A DNA stretch of 64,000 nucleotides, taken from contig BTRK01000001.1 of assembly GCA_036245805.1 (NCBI GenBank), forward strand, positions 7,502,001-7,566,000, in the 5' to 3' direction. The notes under the pieces are model-generated. The model had not been told where the DNA came from, made no database searches, and saw nothing but the letters and a program-made list of their open reading frames with translations. This document shows, in pieces, positions 23,100 to 35,869 of this stretch. Numbering within the stretch: position 1 is the stretch's first letter; each line of letters starts with the position of its first letter. This DNA is from Pristionchus mayeri (Eukaryota; Nematoda; Chromadorea; Rhabditida; Neodiplogasteridae). Made by a program: the position numbers and the translations under genes.

Positions 23100-24538
23100 C
23101 AGTAGCGGACAAAAATTTAGCCCCGAAATTCGAATTTCTATAACTTCTTTAAAAATTGAGCTAGAGACTTATGGTTTGGACCATTCGATAGATGAATGTC
23201 AGGAGAAGATAGTCATGTGGTGCATGATCTGAAACACATTTTTCGCGGGTTTCTGAATTTAATTTTCGTCATCATAATTTTCTTGTATTTTTTGAAACTC
23301 AGCCGTAAATCGACGTTACCTCACACGAACCTGTGATGGAAGTATTATCATTGATGTTTACAATCAACTATCTGGCTTGCCCATTGCACATCAGAAAGAG
23401 CTAATATATCGATTTTTCGAGACCTCCGAAATGTGTTTGGATGGTTAAATCGGTCCCAGTTGAGTGATAGGGCTCATATTTTGCGGGTACTATACACTAG
23501 TAATGGAGATACACTTTGCCAAGTTTGATAGTGATCGGACAACAAAATTCAAAAATCGAAAAATTTTGGACCCAACTTTTCACAAATGTGGAATCGACCT
23601 TTATCGCTAACGAAAAAATCCGCCTTTTTGTAACTTTAAGCTGAAACTACTAATGAAGAAGTATGCAAAATCGCAAAGTGAAACGACTCTTCCAGCACAT
23701 TTTACAGCCTAATAGCCATCGAGGGTCAGAATTGCGAAAGTCGTCCGAAATGGGCCGAAGGGAAAGGCGACCTAGCCTAACGGGAGAGTTTCTTTTAAAA
23801 TGACTCCAATGCAATGAGGAATGTGCATAGTACTTGGGAAGCTGTTAGGTGCGTTTTATGCAATTTGAATGGGATCCAATTTGACCCTGTACCGTGTTTG
23901 ACGGCTCATGACTATCCGACTCTCGATGGATATTAGGCTGTAAAATGTGCTGGAAGACTCGTCTCACTTTGCGATTTTGCACACTTATTCATTAGTAGTT
24001 TCTGCTTAAAGTTGCAAAAAGGCGGATTTTTTCCATAGCGTTAAAGGTCGATTCCACGTCTGTGAAAAGTGGGGACCAAATTTTTTCGATTTTTGAATTT
24101 TGTTGTCCGATCACTATCAAACTTGACAAAGTGTATCTCCATTACTACCTGCAAAATATGAGCCCTATTACTCAGCTGGGACCGAAGATTTAACCATCCA
24201 AACACATTTCGGATGTCTCGAAAAATCGATATATTAGCTCTTTCTGATGTGCAATGGGCAAGCCAGATAGTTGATTGTAAACATCAATGGTAATACTTCC
24301 ATCACAGCTTCGTGTGAGGTAACATCAATTTGCAGCTGAGTTTCAAAAAATACAAGAAAATCATGATGCCGAAAATTAAATTCAGAAACCCGCGAAAAAT
24401 GTGTTTCAGATCATGCACCACATGACTATCTTCTCCTGACATTCGTCTATCGAATGGTCCAAACCATAAGTCTCTAGCTCAATTTTGAAAGAAGTTATAG
24501 CAATTCGAATTTTGGGGCTAAACTTTTGTCCGCTACTG
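23100..24538. mobile_element. 1.44 kb palindrome with mariner/Tc1-like ends
   Basis: The ends are CAGTAGCGGACAAAA at 23100 and its complement ending at 24538, flanked by TA on both sides (23098-23099, 24539-24540). The arms are near-identical for over 600 bp, with a loop at about 23735-23925. The CAGT-start and TA duplication are typical of Tc1/mariner elements. No transposase is present; it is a non-autonomous foldback form. Confidence 0.9.
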
Positions 24539-24571
24539 TATATTGTCCTATTCTCTTTCTCTGTGTGTAAA

Positions 24572-24870
24572 CTATAGAACAAACAGCACTTTTCGTGCTT
24601 CAAACTCACTTTGATTGCCATCGCGAATTCGCGGTAGGAAACGGAAGCAATCGACGGCGCTAGGATGAGCACCATCGGATGATACCAAAATGTAACTCTT
24701 GTCCAGGATTTTCAGAATACTTTCGTAGTACCAACTTGGTACACTGACGAAACTGATTCTTCGAAAGTACTGGAGAAGTGTCCGTTTTTTTTTGTTCTCA
24801 CCCGACCAAGTACCATCCAAACTCAACGTGCGTGTTATCTTCTCAAATTCCAGTTTCTCTCCAACGAGTG
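24572..24870 (-). CDS. Possible exon, unidentified
   Basis: The - strand is open for over 84 codons, encoding EFEKITRTLSLDGTWS near 24835 and VPSWYYESILKILDKSYILV near 24710, with a GTGAGT donor at about 24612. The composition looks protein-like and differs from nearby low-complexity frames. I recognise no family and find no partner exons. It could be a remnant. Confidence 0.25.
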
Positions 24871-27800
24871 ATATATTATGTTTTTCTTGCTTTCATTTTA
24901 CCCAATTTCTCACTTTTTTTCTGACATGCGAAAATATGAGTTTTCAAGCGTTACTGACGGTGAAAGTAATGATCACTTTTGCATATTTGATCAGGAATTT
25001 TGTTTTTTGGGGTAGCGAGCCCGCTTTGCGAGGATGCGTCGTTTTAGTGTGCCTGGATATGGTCGGCGTTTCGCGCACATTTTTTTTTTAAATTGTTCCA
25101 TTCGCGATGAGTTTCACGATATGGATTTCGTCGATGCTATTCGCCCTGATTAGTATATCTTTCATGTCTATTCCCTAGAAAACAAATCAATGGCTCCATA
25201 GGAGGTCAAAAGGCCTTCTTCAGATAGGCACTGCAATCAAGCAAATACCAATATCGTTCTCCCCTCCCCGCTTGCCCTTTCTCTCTCCACTCTCCATGCT
25301 CCCTCTTCACCCTGAGATATGAGAGAGTGTGTAAAACAAGGAGAGCAGATGCAATAGCTGCGTGAAGAGGGGCTCGTTTCCGTGGAATGGTCAGGGGTAA
25401 TAGGGAAAGGGAAGAGTAATGTCTACATCTCCTCAGTTTGTGTGCTCTCTCACTAACTCGGACCGGCTAGGGCGTGTTTGCTCAATGGAACGAGCGAGAT
25501 CGTTGGTTTTGAGGAGGGAGGGGTCGAGGGGGGGGGGTGGAGTCGAATGGAGTCGGATGAGGAAGGGGGAGATCATATTTGCCATACCGCCCCCACCGAG
25601 TCCGCAGGTCCTTGAACGCAAATATCCATATCTTATTTCGGTTCCGTCCTAAGGAACGGTACTGGTCGATGATATTTTCGACGAACACCGACGTCCTTAT
25701 TCGCAGTTTTAGGTAAGTGTGGTCGAGGATGTGATATTCGCCTTTCTGTCAAACCTTCAATCGCGAGTCAAAAATGCTATACTATGATCGTTGATCTTGA
25801 AGCCTGTATTATCTTTGCACTCAAATTTAAGTGCTCTCCGGTTTATGTCACTCTTCTATATATTTTCAACGGTAGTTGTTCTCTGAAGAAATTGTCAAAT
25901 TTCTTCCAAAAAAGACATCTTCCTTTCTCTTCCATATCGCCCCTTCATATCTCGTCAGTGCTTAAGTCCGTGATAAGTACTCTGTGCACTTCTCTTCCCC
26001 TAGGGAACTATAAGGAACTTTGGATGACTTCGCAAGAAATCGTCTCTTCATTCTGCATACTGTATCTGTGGTCAGGCGAGTGAGAGCAGAATGGGGAGGG
26101 TTTTTCTTGTCAAGCCATCCCTATAAGGAACTCCGATCATAGTCCCCGAAAGATTTCTCCAGAAATGTGTAGTCTGGAAAAAAAAAAAAGAAAAAAAAAA
26201 AATTCATTGACTATTTTAACTTCTCGCTTCTCAGTCTGATGAGGGAGCAGGCTAGAAAGGAGATGCAAGTCCCTATTCTAGGTCTGTTCGTGTAGCCGTA
26301 CACCAAGTCATGACAACAATCACTGAGATTCCCCTACTGAAGTATCTATTCTTCAACTTTGTCGACACGCAACGTGAATGATTTTTGACCATCATTCTAT
26401 AGTGTAATCCAACACGTATCGCGATTCCTTCCGTGTCCTTGCTCGCACTTTTCCTTCTAAGCTGCAGACATGTTTGGAATACATTATGGTTCTCGTAAGT
26501 TCCACTTTGAAAAGTTCCATAAGTTGACATTGCATTACATCATCGGTGGTATTGCTGCGTTAAATGGATTCTCTTCTTTTCATATGTTCTCTAGGCAGCT
26601 ATGGTGATGAGATTCTGTGAGAAATGACGAAACGAATGCCCGTTTGTCTTTTTGTTAACTCTCAAGACTCTTCTGAATTGCGGATTCCATTAGTTCTTTG
26701 TTTTCTTTTCTGCGTCTAATTCTGTCCACAGCACTGTAATCTCGTTATAATTATGCTCGGTCTGGAGAAGAAGTGGCACTCTAGAACTGTGCAAATTTAG
26801 ACTGTTGTCCAGTGTGGCAGAAGGGTTGTGGCTATTTTCTGAGCGTATTTTCGTTTCATTATCGGCATAGATGAGTTGCGTTTCGAGATCATTTGAAATT
26901 TTCGATGTGAATCCCTTCTCTGATATTATCGCGGATCGTTATTTGAAAACAATAATTAATCACAACTTCATCGCATAATTCGATGTTAGAATTTCTGCGG
27001 GAAATACACGCTTGCAAGTTGGAAATAGACTCGAGCGTAGGGGGGTAGGAACACGCGTTTAAAATATGCCTGTTTACAACTTGTGCGACCCTCCAGAGAC
27101 GCGACCCCTCACTTATGCTGCTTATGGAGTAAGAATGACAACTGGAGAATCTTCTTCACGCTGGAAGGATAGGATCAAGCGGAATGGCGCCCTCTCCCTC
27201 TCGGTCATCCAAAGCACCCTCCCCAGCTTTTTACCAGCCACACCATTACAATCAACCTTATTCATCCATGAATCAACGTCTGGATCTTCCCTCAGTTAGC
27301 TCTTAGATGTTGCACGAATTATTATATCCATTGCATCCATGGCCTTACAGAGATGTCGGTAAATGGGATGGCATCTCATAGTTGTAACCATCTTTGTCTA
27401 ACTGCTGGGAAAGCATGTGATGTCGAAATAATCTCCCCTCCCTCCGACGCATTTTAACAAATTGCCCTCTCATCACATCATGCGCTGACTCCGCAGAATA
27501 TTTCGGGAGATTCTCAAGAGGGAGTACTACACCCTCTCTACTTATGTTTTGAAACCTCATGACTATAAAAATAGGGAGTACTCAGTGCCTCCCCACTTAT
27601 GATACCGTTTGGAAATCTCATTATTTTCCGCATATGTTTTGCTATCTCCGTCTCTTCATAGCCCCACTGTTATATTTAAATGCACTGGAAAACATGAAAG
27701 AGATCGATTTAGTTCGGTTTTTCCAAAAAAATCAATATACAATTTTTATGAGAAGACAACGCTAGATGGAACAGCTCGGTTAGTACGGAAAGGTTCATTA

Positions 27801-28426
27801 TTTCGAAATATCCTCCCATAGCATCATGATGACTGCTCACAGATTTAGGGGCAGAGTCTCAAGAGGGAGGGAGTCCTCCCTCGCCCTCCCCCACTTATGC
27901 TGTTTTTAATCCTCTCGGCCTCTTCTCTGAGCCGCACTCTCCCCATTTCCCGTGAACTCTCTTCGGTGCCCTCGCCCCTCTCAAACAAAGGAGATCTACG
28001 GGATTTGAGGGGAGAGCTATCTAAATTTCATTGGCCCCGAGATTTCTGACGTCAACAGACGCGATTCGTCTCTTGTGTTCTTCCCCGTTGACAAGAGGCA
28101 ATGCAACCTCGTATTTCGCCGCTGTTTTATGTGGTGTTTGAGAGGATCGAGATTTCCTCGCTTTAGCACGTTCGCTGAGCGGTTTGATGTTTCTTTATTC
28201 CCACCGCGTGATTCTTCAATCCGAGAGAGATTGTGTGAACGGGAGAGAGTGTATCACATCATAGGATAGGATCAAGTGGAGAAGTTTATTCTCGTCTCTA
28301 TGTCAGCGGCAGTTTTCTGCTATCCTCGCGAGATATTCCATAACCCAAAAATTCTGAGATATTCTATCATCGTCGAGTATACACGAGTGTGTTGAATCTC
28401 ACATTTACATCAATGCACGCCTTTGC
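24871..28426. other. Gene-free stretch with low-complexity blocks
   Basis: Contains a G-run at about 25533-25541, a poly-A/G run at 26178-26203 and short CT-rich tracts. A GTAAGT preceded by an open frame at about 25712 is the only exon-like signal and is weak. Bases 27030-27103 (GAGCGTAGGG, then GTTTACAACTTGTGCGAC) match one end of the repeat at 59829-60107. No gene is supported. Confidence 0.5.
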
Positions 28427-28434
28427 CTAGATAG

Positions 28435-28547
28435 TACAGTTCGAGAAACGATACCACGCTCTCTTCATTCTACACACTCTCTCGCTGATCGACCGGTCTA
28501 GAGAGCGTGTAGAATGAAGAGAGCGTGATATCGTTTCTCGAACTCTA
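28435..28547. mobile_element. hAT-like MITE, family A copy 1
   Basis: A 113-bp hairpin element starting TACAGTTCGAGAAACGATAC and ending CGTTTCTCGAACTCTA, with inner CT/GA-rich arms. The flanks CTAGATAG at 28427-28434 and 28548-28555 are an exact 8-bp target duplication. Other copies: 33187-33298 and 57286-57398. Length, hairpin form, 8-bp duplication and TAGAG ends point to hAT-derived MITEs. Confidence 0.9.
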
Positions 28548-28555
28548 CTAGATAG

Positions 28556-30705
28556 TAGGGGTAGCAATTAAGCATTTGGATCTATTCATGTTGCGTGATC
28601 TTTCGTTGTATTTTCTCGTGAACGTGACCTTGAAGTAGTTGAGAATTGCACGTAGCCCTATCTTGTGTTCGTCATTTATCGACAACTATATAGTCGCTTG
28701 ATGTGGAAACACGGTTTGCTCTGTATGACCGATAAGATATATCAACATTATCATAGTTTCAACTTGAAAATCTCAGAGCGGTTTGATGTCTCAGCGAGGA
28801 TATTTATTCCCGCCGCGTGATTCTTCAATCTGAGAGAGAGGGTGTGATCGGAAAAGTGTATCACATCGAGGAGAGGATCAATCGGATAGGTTTATTCTCG
28901 CTTCTCTCTGTCAGTGGGATTGAAAGCCGTGCTCTCCTTATTTTGCACTCAATTATGTAAGCATAATTACCGCATAAGTTTGAGATTCTGATCGTATTTT
29001 TTAGTTCCCGAAATGATCAAGCCAATAATTTCAGTTTTATCAATCCTATCTTCGTTGTTATTTTCGAACTTTGCGGCCCTATCCTGCCTGTGGTAGGGAG
29101 TATATCGAAGGCGGCATGATGTCATAGTTCTCATCCGACATAGTGCATAGGAACGCTATTGGAGGAAACGTCTCTCTTCACTCGGCTTGCCCTCTTTCCG
29201 GTCAGACAGGAGTTGTCTAGACAACAGTGATGATAATTCTTTATTAGTTCTCATCATCTCTCGGCTACCTCTCGGTAAGGATCCCCAAATCAATGCTTGC
29301 CCGGCTTGACTACCTATTATAATCACTAGAATTCGAGAAACGCTAACACGGCCTTTTTCATTTTAAAGAAGGGGTAACAGGAATGAATGATAGGGAGTCC
29401 CACCACGAAGATATTGCGCTCGCAATGAGAAACTGTAGCGAATTTACCCCAATAATAAGGGTAACGTAAGTAGAGCGAGTGAAACATAAACGAACTAGCC
29501 ACGACCCTGCGCTGTCAATGAACTTTGCACGTATGTAAATAGCCTCTGAGCTGTCTCAGAAACTTCGGATAAAGTGACTCATGATCGTGCTGTCGGCTTC
29601 TATTACACAGACATAGTGGCTAATTAAACTAATTTTTCGTGTTACTCCTTCTTTCAACACCCTCTTGCAAGTTGCAACTCACCCTCTGTCGAGTGTATGA
29701 AAAATAAAGAGACCAGGATCCATAGGATTAACTTGTGAAGGACTGGAACACCCCTTGGTCTCATTATCCTCCCATTTTTTCGTGAAATAAACGGCGGTAC
29801 GGCGCGAATGTTTCCCCTCGTGTTACTCGTCTTTCTAATTTATCGTTTTAATTCCTTTTTGTCTATCCTTCTAATGTGGGTGCTAGATACTTTCAACTTT
29901 GTAATCTCATTATCCACTCTTTTCTATTACACGGGAGATTAGAGACGAGATAACTTGACTAGACGGAGCCAGACTGAGTCAGAGTGTCCCCCCTCGTGTT
30001 ACTCCGTCTGGCAGACGAGTCGTTTATTATCACTCTATAAGACCTTTTTTTTCTTTCCCAATGTGTACTATTACCACTTTTAACCCTAAATTCTCAATAT
30101 GCATTCAAATGTCTTTCTCTTGAGAACTAAAAGATCTCGGAGTCAGAGTGTCCCACCCCTCTCGTGGCACTCCAGACGGGTCGTTTATTCTCACCTCTCC
30201 GGGCAGTTCTGACAATAGTCTTTGTTCTAGAGGGAGGAGTCGAGTTCGAGTCAGAGACTCTTCAACAGCCACGCTCTCTCTTTCAACGTGTTTGTGCGTG
30301 AAATTAAGAGCAGTTTACGTAGAGGAAAGGTCGAACCAAGGTCGAAAACTCCCACAGTGCTAAATTTCTAGAATTCTTTGGCTTTTGAGTCCTTGCCTCT
30401 CTTCACCTTTTTTCTCTCGATTCTACACCAAAATTCTGATAGACTTTTCCAATATTGTAAACGCAACTTTGTCGAAACAAATTTCGGAACATTCTCCTTC
30501 CAGCATGTAAATTTGAGTTTCAACCTATACTTATTTCTGATGTGATTCTATCCAATTCAATGATATGGCTACTGAATTGCAAAATACAAAAAAAACATAT
30601 CCATGATTGCGTCATTGTGTGATGGCCACAGTCTGAATATCAGACAGTTCTTTCGGAATATCCCAACACTTCCCAGAAATGTGCGACCAACAGGCCATTC
30701 TTCCG
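28556..30705. other. Gene-free stretch
   Basis: CT/GA-rich fragments, a partial family C hairpin near 29095-29160 (GGCATGATGTCATAGTTCTC), and a family A fragment near 29330. The blocks near 29800, 30000 and 30150 share a motif around CCCCTCGTGTTACTCGTCT and look like decayed copies of one repeat. No gene is supported. Confidence 0.5.
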
Positions 30706-33150
30706 TATTAAGAGACCCGCTCCGTAAGACTCGACCATAATCGCCACCCCCTGGACACGTCCTCTAGCAATGAGATCCGGAAGTCCATACTTGGGTGTTA
30801 GGAGTATCTTGGACCCGCATTGCACAAAATAGCCATTATTTCATGTTTCGGCCTGGAGCCTCTGAAAAAAATAGCAAAGACTGTGAAAAAGTCGAAAATC
30901 AAAACTTCTCAACGGGGAAAGATGGACATGTTTTCTCTTTTGCATTATTCTTGGGGTGGTAAGAAACTGCAAATAAGCTGTTCCGATTGAAATGTGATCA
31001 TTTCCTAAGCCAGAATTTCGAGCCAAAAATTCACATTTTCACGACTAATTTCAGCCAGGTAACTCAAATCCAATAGCTTTCATGAACAAGTTGTAGTCCA
31101 CTGATCCATGCATCAGTACCCCACAACTAAAAAATGGCATTAAAATGAAATGGCATTTTATTGGCGAACGAGTTTGATCTCAGATGACTCCTAAGGAGTT
31201 TTCAATACTATTATACTAGGGAAGTTTAAAAACATCGTGAGATCCGCAATTACTACTAATTATGAAAATCATATTTTTACTATCTCGATTGCACACATAT
31301 TTGATACACCTTAGCATGCTGATAATCATCGTCAATCCAATAGGTTTCAGTCTTACCTTGGAGTATACCTTGTGTTTTGTTGGAAAGGTGAAAATTAGAT
31401 CATGCTAACGGATGCGAAGTTTCCGATATCGGGTCACGAAAATTCACAAATCGTAAATTCGAAAAATTGCAACGACTGAATTTATATGTTTGCAACATAT
31501 TTTTCAACTATTCACTATGTACATGAATTATTTATAAAATTTCTCGATCATAAAAAAAATCATCTACCCAAATTTCGGAAAATCGTCTTTCACGGTCGTG
31601 ATTATTCCAAAGTTCGTGCTTAATTATTTGAAATTTCATGGTTCTAGTCCCACAATATTGACTTGAACTCTGAACTGTGATCCAATGTGAGTGTGTATCA
31701 AGTGAAAAGGGGCACGTAAACGGTTGCGAATATTGAAATTTATGCCTGCGAAAATGCAAAAATCGCGATGAGACAAATATCACATTTCAAAATTCTGAGC
31801 TATAATGAAGCATATCATGTAATTAATATCATAAGCTGAACACTTTTGGTACAGATAAAACAAAAAATGCTGCAAAATTAGTGTGGTTTGTATTTATAAA
31901 ATTTTGAAATCTTTCAAAATCAATTTATCGGAGATCATCAAAACTGGGATTATTTCACGTTTTTCGAACTCGTTAATGCTTAATATGCGCAAGACGATCA
32001 ATGGGATCTCTGTTTTCTCAAGTGTATAGTCAAAATATATTTTTGAATAGTATGTCATCGTCACGGTTTTGCATTTTCGCAGGCATAAATTTCAACATTC
32101 GCAACCGTTTACATGCCCCTTTTCACTTGATAAACACTCACATTGGACCACAGTTCAGAGTTCAAGTCAATATTGTGGGATTATAAACATGAAATTTCAA
32201 ATAAGTAAGCACAAACTTTGGAATAATCACGACCGTGAAAGACGATTTTCCGAAATTTGGGTAGATAATTTTTTTTATGATCGAGAAATTTTATAAATAA
32301 TTCATGTACATAGTGAATAGTTGAAAAATATGTTGCAAACATATAAATTCAGTCGTTGCAATTTTTCGAATTTACGATTTGTGAATTTTCGTGACCCGAT
32401 ATCGGAAACTTCGCATCCGTTAGCATGATCTAATTTTCACCTTTCCAACAAAACACAAGGTATACTCCAAGGTAAGACTGAAACCTATTGGATTGACGAT
32501 GATTATCCGCATGCTAAGGTGTATCAAATATGTGTGCAATCGAGATAGTAAAAATATGATTTTCATAATTAGTAGTAATTGCGGATCTCACGATGTTTTT
32601 AAACTTCCCTAGTATAATAGTATTGAAAACTGCTTAGGAGTCATCTGAGATCAAACTCGTTCGCCAATAAAATGCCATTTCATTTTAAGAAGTATAAATG
32701 CAGTAACTTCGGAAAACTTTTTCGCAAATTTCGCAGCCGCTACAGACTTCGGCGTTGTGGGATACTGATGCATGGATCAGTGGACTACAACTTGTTCATG
32801 AAAGCTATTGGATTTGAGTTACCTGGCTGAAATTAGTCGTGAAAATGTGAATTTTTGGCTCGAAATTCTGGCTTAGGAAATGATCACATTTCAATCGGAA
32901 CAGCTTATTTGCAGTTTCTAACCATCCCAAGAATAATGCAAAAGAGAAAACATGTCCATCTTTCCCCGTTGAGAAGTTTTGATTTTCGACTTTTTCACAG
33001 TCTTTGCTAGGCCGAAACATGAAATAATGGCTATTTTGTGCAATGCGGGTCCAAGGTACTCCTAACATCCAAGTATGGACTTCCGGATCTCATTGCTAGA
33101 GGACGTGTCCGGGGGGTGGTCGAGTCTTACCGAGCAGGTCTCTTAATCAT
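30706..33150. mobile_element. 2.4 kb foldback element
   Basis: Long inverted arms of about 1.1 kb (30706-31780 and 32060-33150) enclose a loop of about 280 bp. For example, GATCTCACGATGTTTTTAAA near 32583 mirrors the stretch near 31225. The outer parts of both arms can be read as QCGSK(I/V)LLT(P/S)KYGLPDLI outward, which might be a captured gene piece. A 13-bp gap block in the right arm (32686-32750) is absent from the left. No transposase is seen. Confidence 0.85.
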
Positions 33151-33186
33151 GTTGAAATCGCGCTTTTCCATCCGCTCTTTCGCCAT

Positions 33187-33298
33187 TAGAGTTCGAGAAA
33201 CGATACCACGCTCTCTTCATTTTACACACTCTCTCACCGCTCGATCGGTCTAGAGAGTGGGCAGAATGACGAGACGAAGGCCCGAATTACGAACTCTA
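33187..33298. mobile_element. hAT-like MITE, family A copy 2
   Basis: 112 bp, beginning TAGAGTTCGAGAAACGATAC and ending GAACTCTA. Flanking TTCGCCAT occurs at 33179-33186 and 33299-33306, an exact 8-bp duplication. It sits 37 bp outside the 2.4 kb foldback element. Confidence 0.9.
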
Positions 33299-33306
33299 TT
33301 CGCCAT

Positions 33307-34453
33307 GATATAACTTTTGAAAAGAAAAAAAGTCCTCAGTTGTTCATTGTGGTATAGTCAGACAGCCTCTCGAAAATTTCGGACACTTCCCATAAATGTT
33401 CGCGATTGCAAAAAAAGTACGAATCTTCATGCTCTCTCTCCCTCTCTCGATCCCCATTCGCCTCCATTTGAAAGTTAGGCAGCGAGATAGTGTGTGAAAC
33501 GAAGAGAGCTGTCATATTCCTCAATGGCGCACATCTCAAATTGAGATTCTCAATGGGATCCCCATTGTCGCGTATGGCCCTCTTCTTGCCCAGATTGTAT
33601 CTCACTGTCGTTTTTCGATGCGATTCGAGCCTTTCGCGTGGGTTTGCTTTTCACTTTACGCTCTGCGTCTCTTCATTTCGCGTGATCTCTCGCTTTGTCT
33701 GACCGATGAGAGAGCGTGGGGATTGAAGAGAGTGAGGAAGCGAGAATAACACGCATTTCTCGATGAACACGCACAGGAAATACGCGTGGACTGCCTTTGG
33801 GCAGGCCAAAAAACGACGCTACACGGAAGGGAACAAGCGTCTGAATCTCTCCTATTCGCATGCTCTCTAGTTTTCTCTAACCAGCGAGAGAGTGTACGGT
33901 ATCATGAAAGGAATACCATCGCTCCCCGAACCGTTTTGATCCGAAGAGTGTAGTGAACCATTCTGCAGACTTGCAGTTCAAAATTCGAATACTCGTCTCT
34001 CCACTCGACCTGTCTAGGGAATGAATATGAAGAAACGATTGCCCGAATTTAGAACTCTACTTGTAGGATCACATCCGAAAGCTCAAATAAACTTTGACTT
34101 GTGAAAACATAACGGTCGTTCTGGAACTGATGATAAGGGAGAAAGTGCGAAAACCTACGAGACCTTCTCAGATGTCCTCAAATCGTCGTGTTTATGTGAC
34201 TATTTTCTGGTTTTCCAGTTCTAGAAATTTTCGGAAGAGGAAGCAAACATCTAGTAAAATGAGGAAACGATGGGAAATATTTAACAAGCAAACGTTAAGA
34301 GGCAAAGCAGCAATTGTTCACGGGGCAGTATTCTGGGAACCCTGTGCACACGGCTTTTCTTGGTCGCCCCATTTGCTAAATCTGCCGGACTTCCTCAAAG
34401 GGTTTAGCCACGACGACGTGTCTGTCGGCTCTTCCCCTTTTTGCTCTACTCTT

Positions 34454-34488
<35 letters not shown>

Positions 34489-35869
34489 ATCTCGACGTAT
34501 CTCTCGACGTATCTCTCGACGTATCTCTCGACGTATTGTTGGCATAATGCAGCATTCGCGAGTCAAAGAGCATTAACATGAGAGAGATTTGTCTCAATTT
34601 GTCCGGTCTCTCCTTTTTCGCGTTCGCAAAATATTATAGATGATGTGAGCATACATCAATTAACAGACATCCTTTATGTCTGCCTCTTCCTAATTTCATT
34701 TTTTCTGGTTATATGTTGTGTTAGTGCTCCCTTATTATAATTAGATGATAACATTAGCGATTTATACGAAGACCATCCTTTCGGTATATTGTGGGTACAC
34801 CGTCATATTGGGAGCAGTAGAGATATAGAGTGAGAGTGCGCATCTCCTTTGCCTCATTTCCTTTTTCCGTGTCTATCTAATATCCGCGTCTCGTTTTATT
34901 GGTAGGATTATGTGTCCTGCGTTTGAATAGTATAATACTAGCGTAGTCGTTGAAAGAAGCCTTTTGCTCTCGTCTCTTCATTTCACATATTCACTCCGGA
35001 ATGAGGAGGATTCAGAAGTTCATGTAAGGGACATTTATTTTCGGCGCTAAATAATCGCTCCAGAATTGTCTCCGATTTTCGTTTATTAGGTTTAATGATG
35101 TTTGACACTGGATGATTTTTTTCTAACATTGCGACTTTTCCCTTCTTCCTTTGAACAAAAGAAGGACTGGTGTATGACTATTTCATGGAGTTTGGTAACT
35201 ACCATATCCTCCCTACTCAACAATAATGACGTAAAACATAGGTTCGCTGATGAAGTAAGCAAGCTTACTATGATAACATCACTCGTAGGCATAAATATAG
35301 ATAGTACTACTCCCATAGTAGTTCGAGTGACGAGAGAACTCATAAAATAATTATACCGTGATACCGTTTCTCGACCAATAATAGATAGTAGCCGAAAGAG
35401 AAAGAGTTGCCTTCCCTCCTCGGAAATAAGTATGGGAAATCCGTCCTAAAGACGGTTTCGTTTTGCTCATTTCGCACAGTATTTCAATGTCGAAATCTCG
35501 GAAGGATGACAGAAAGCGAAAAGCACGTCAGTCTTTGTTTTCTCATGATATCTCATTTGTGTTTGCGTTCTTTACTTGTATGTTTACCGTATTACTCCTT
35601 CACTTTCTTTCTATGACTCAAAAATTCCCGAGCATTTCGGGAAAGTTTCCCGGAATTAATAAGAAGCGCTCCGCCTAATTTGCTGTTCCATGTTTCATCC
35701 ATACATTAGTTGATTAAAAAACCTGCATTCCTCTTGTGCATTCCGGCCTATAGCCATTCGCCCTTCATTTTAGCTGTATCCCATGAACTCGACCATATTC
35801 ATCCTGTTCTGATTCTCTAGTCCTTCGTACTTCTTGTGTCCTCTCTTCCGCATAACAAAACAAGACATT
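33307..35869. other. Gene-free stretch with CT/GA hairpins
   Basis: Several decayed hairpins of the type CTCTCTC...GAGAGAG (near 33680-33720, 33860-33900). The frame at 34094-34576 (160 codons) is mostly simple repeat and I do not accept it as a gene. A family A end fragment (GATACCGTTTCTCGA) is near 35359. Confidence 0.5.
34457..34536. repeat. CT microsatellite plus 12-bp tandem repeat
   Basis: A run of about 13 TC units is followed by four tandem copies of ATCTCTCGACGT (about 34489-34536). A plain simple repeat; the protein-like reading across it is repetitive. Confidence 0.9.

Noticed and set aside
34094..34576. 160-codon + strand open frame
   Set aside because: Most of its second half is a CT microsatellite and a 12-bp tandem repeat; no motif and no splice context.
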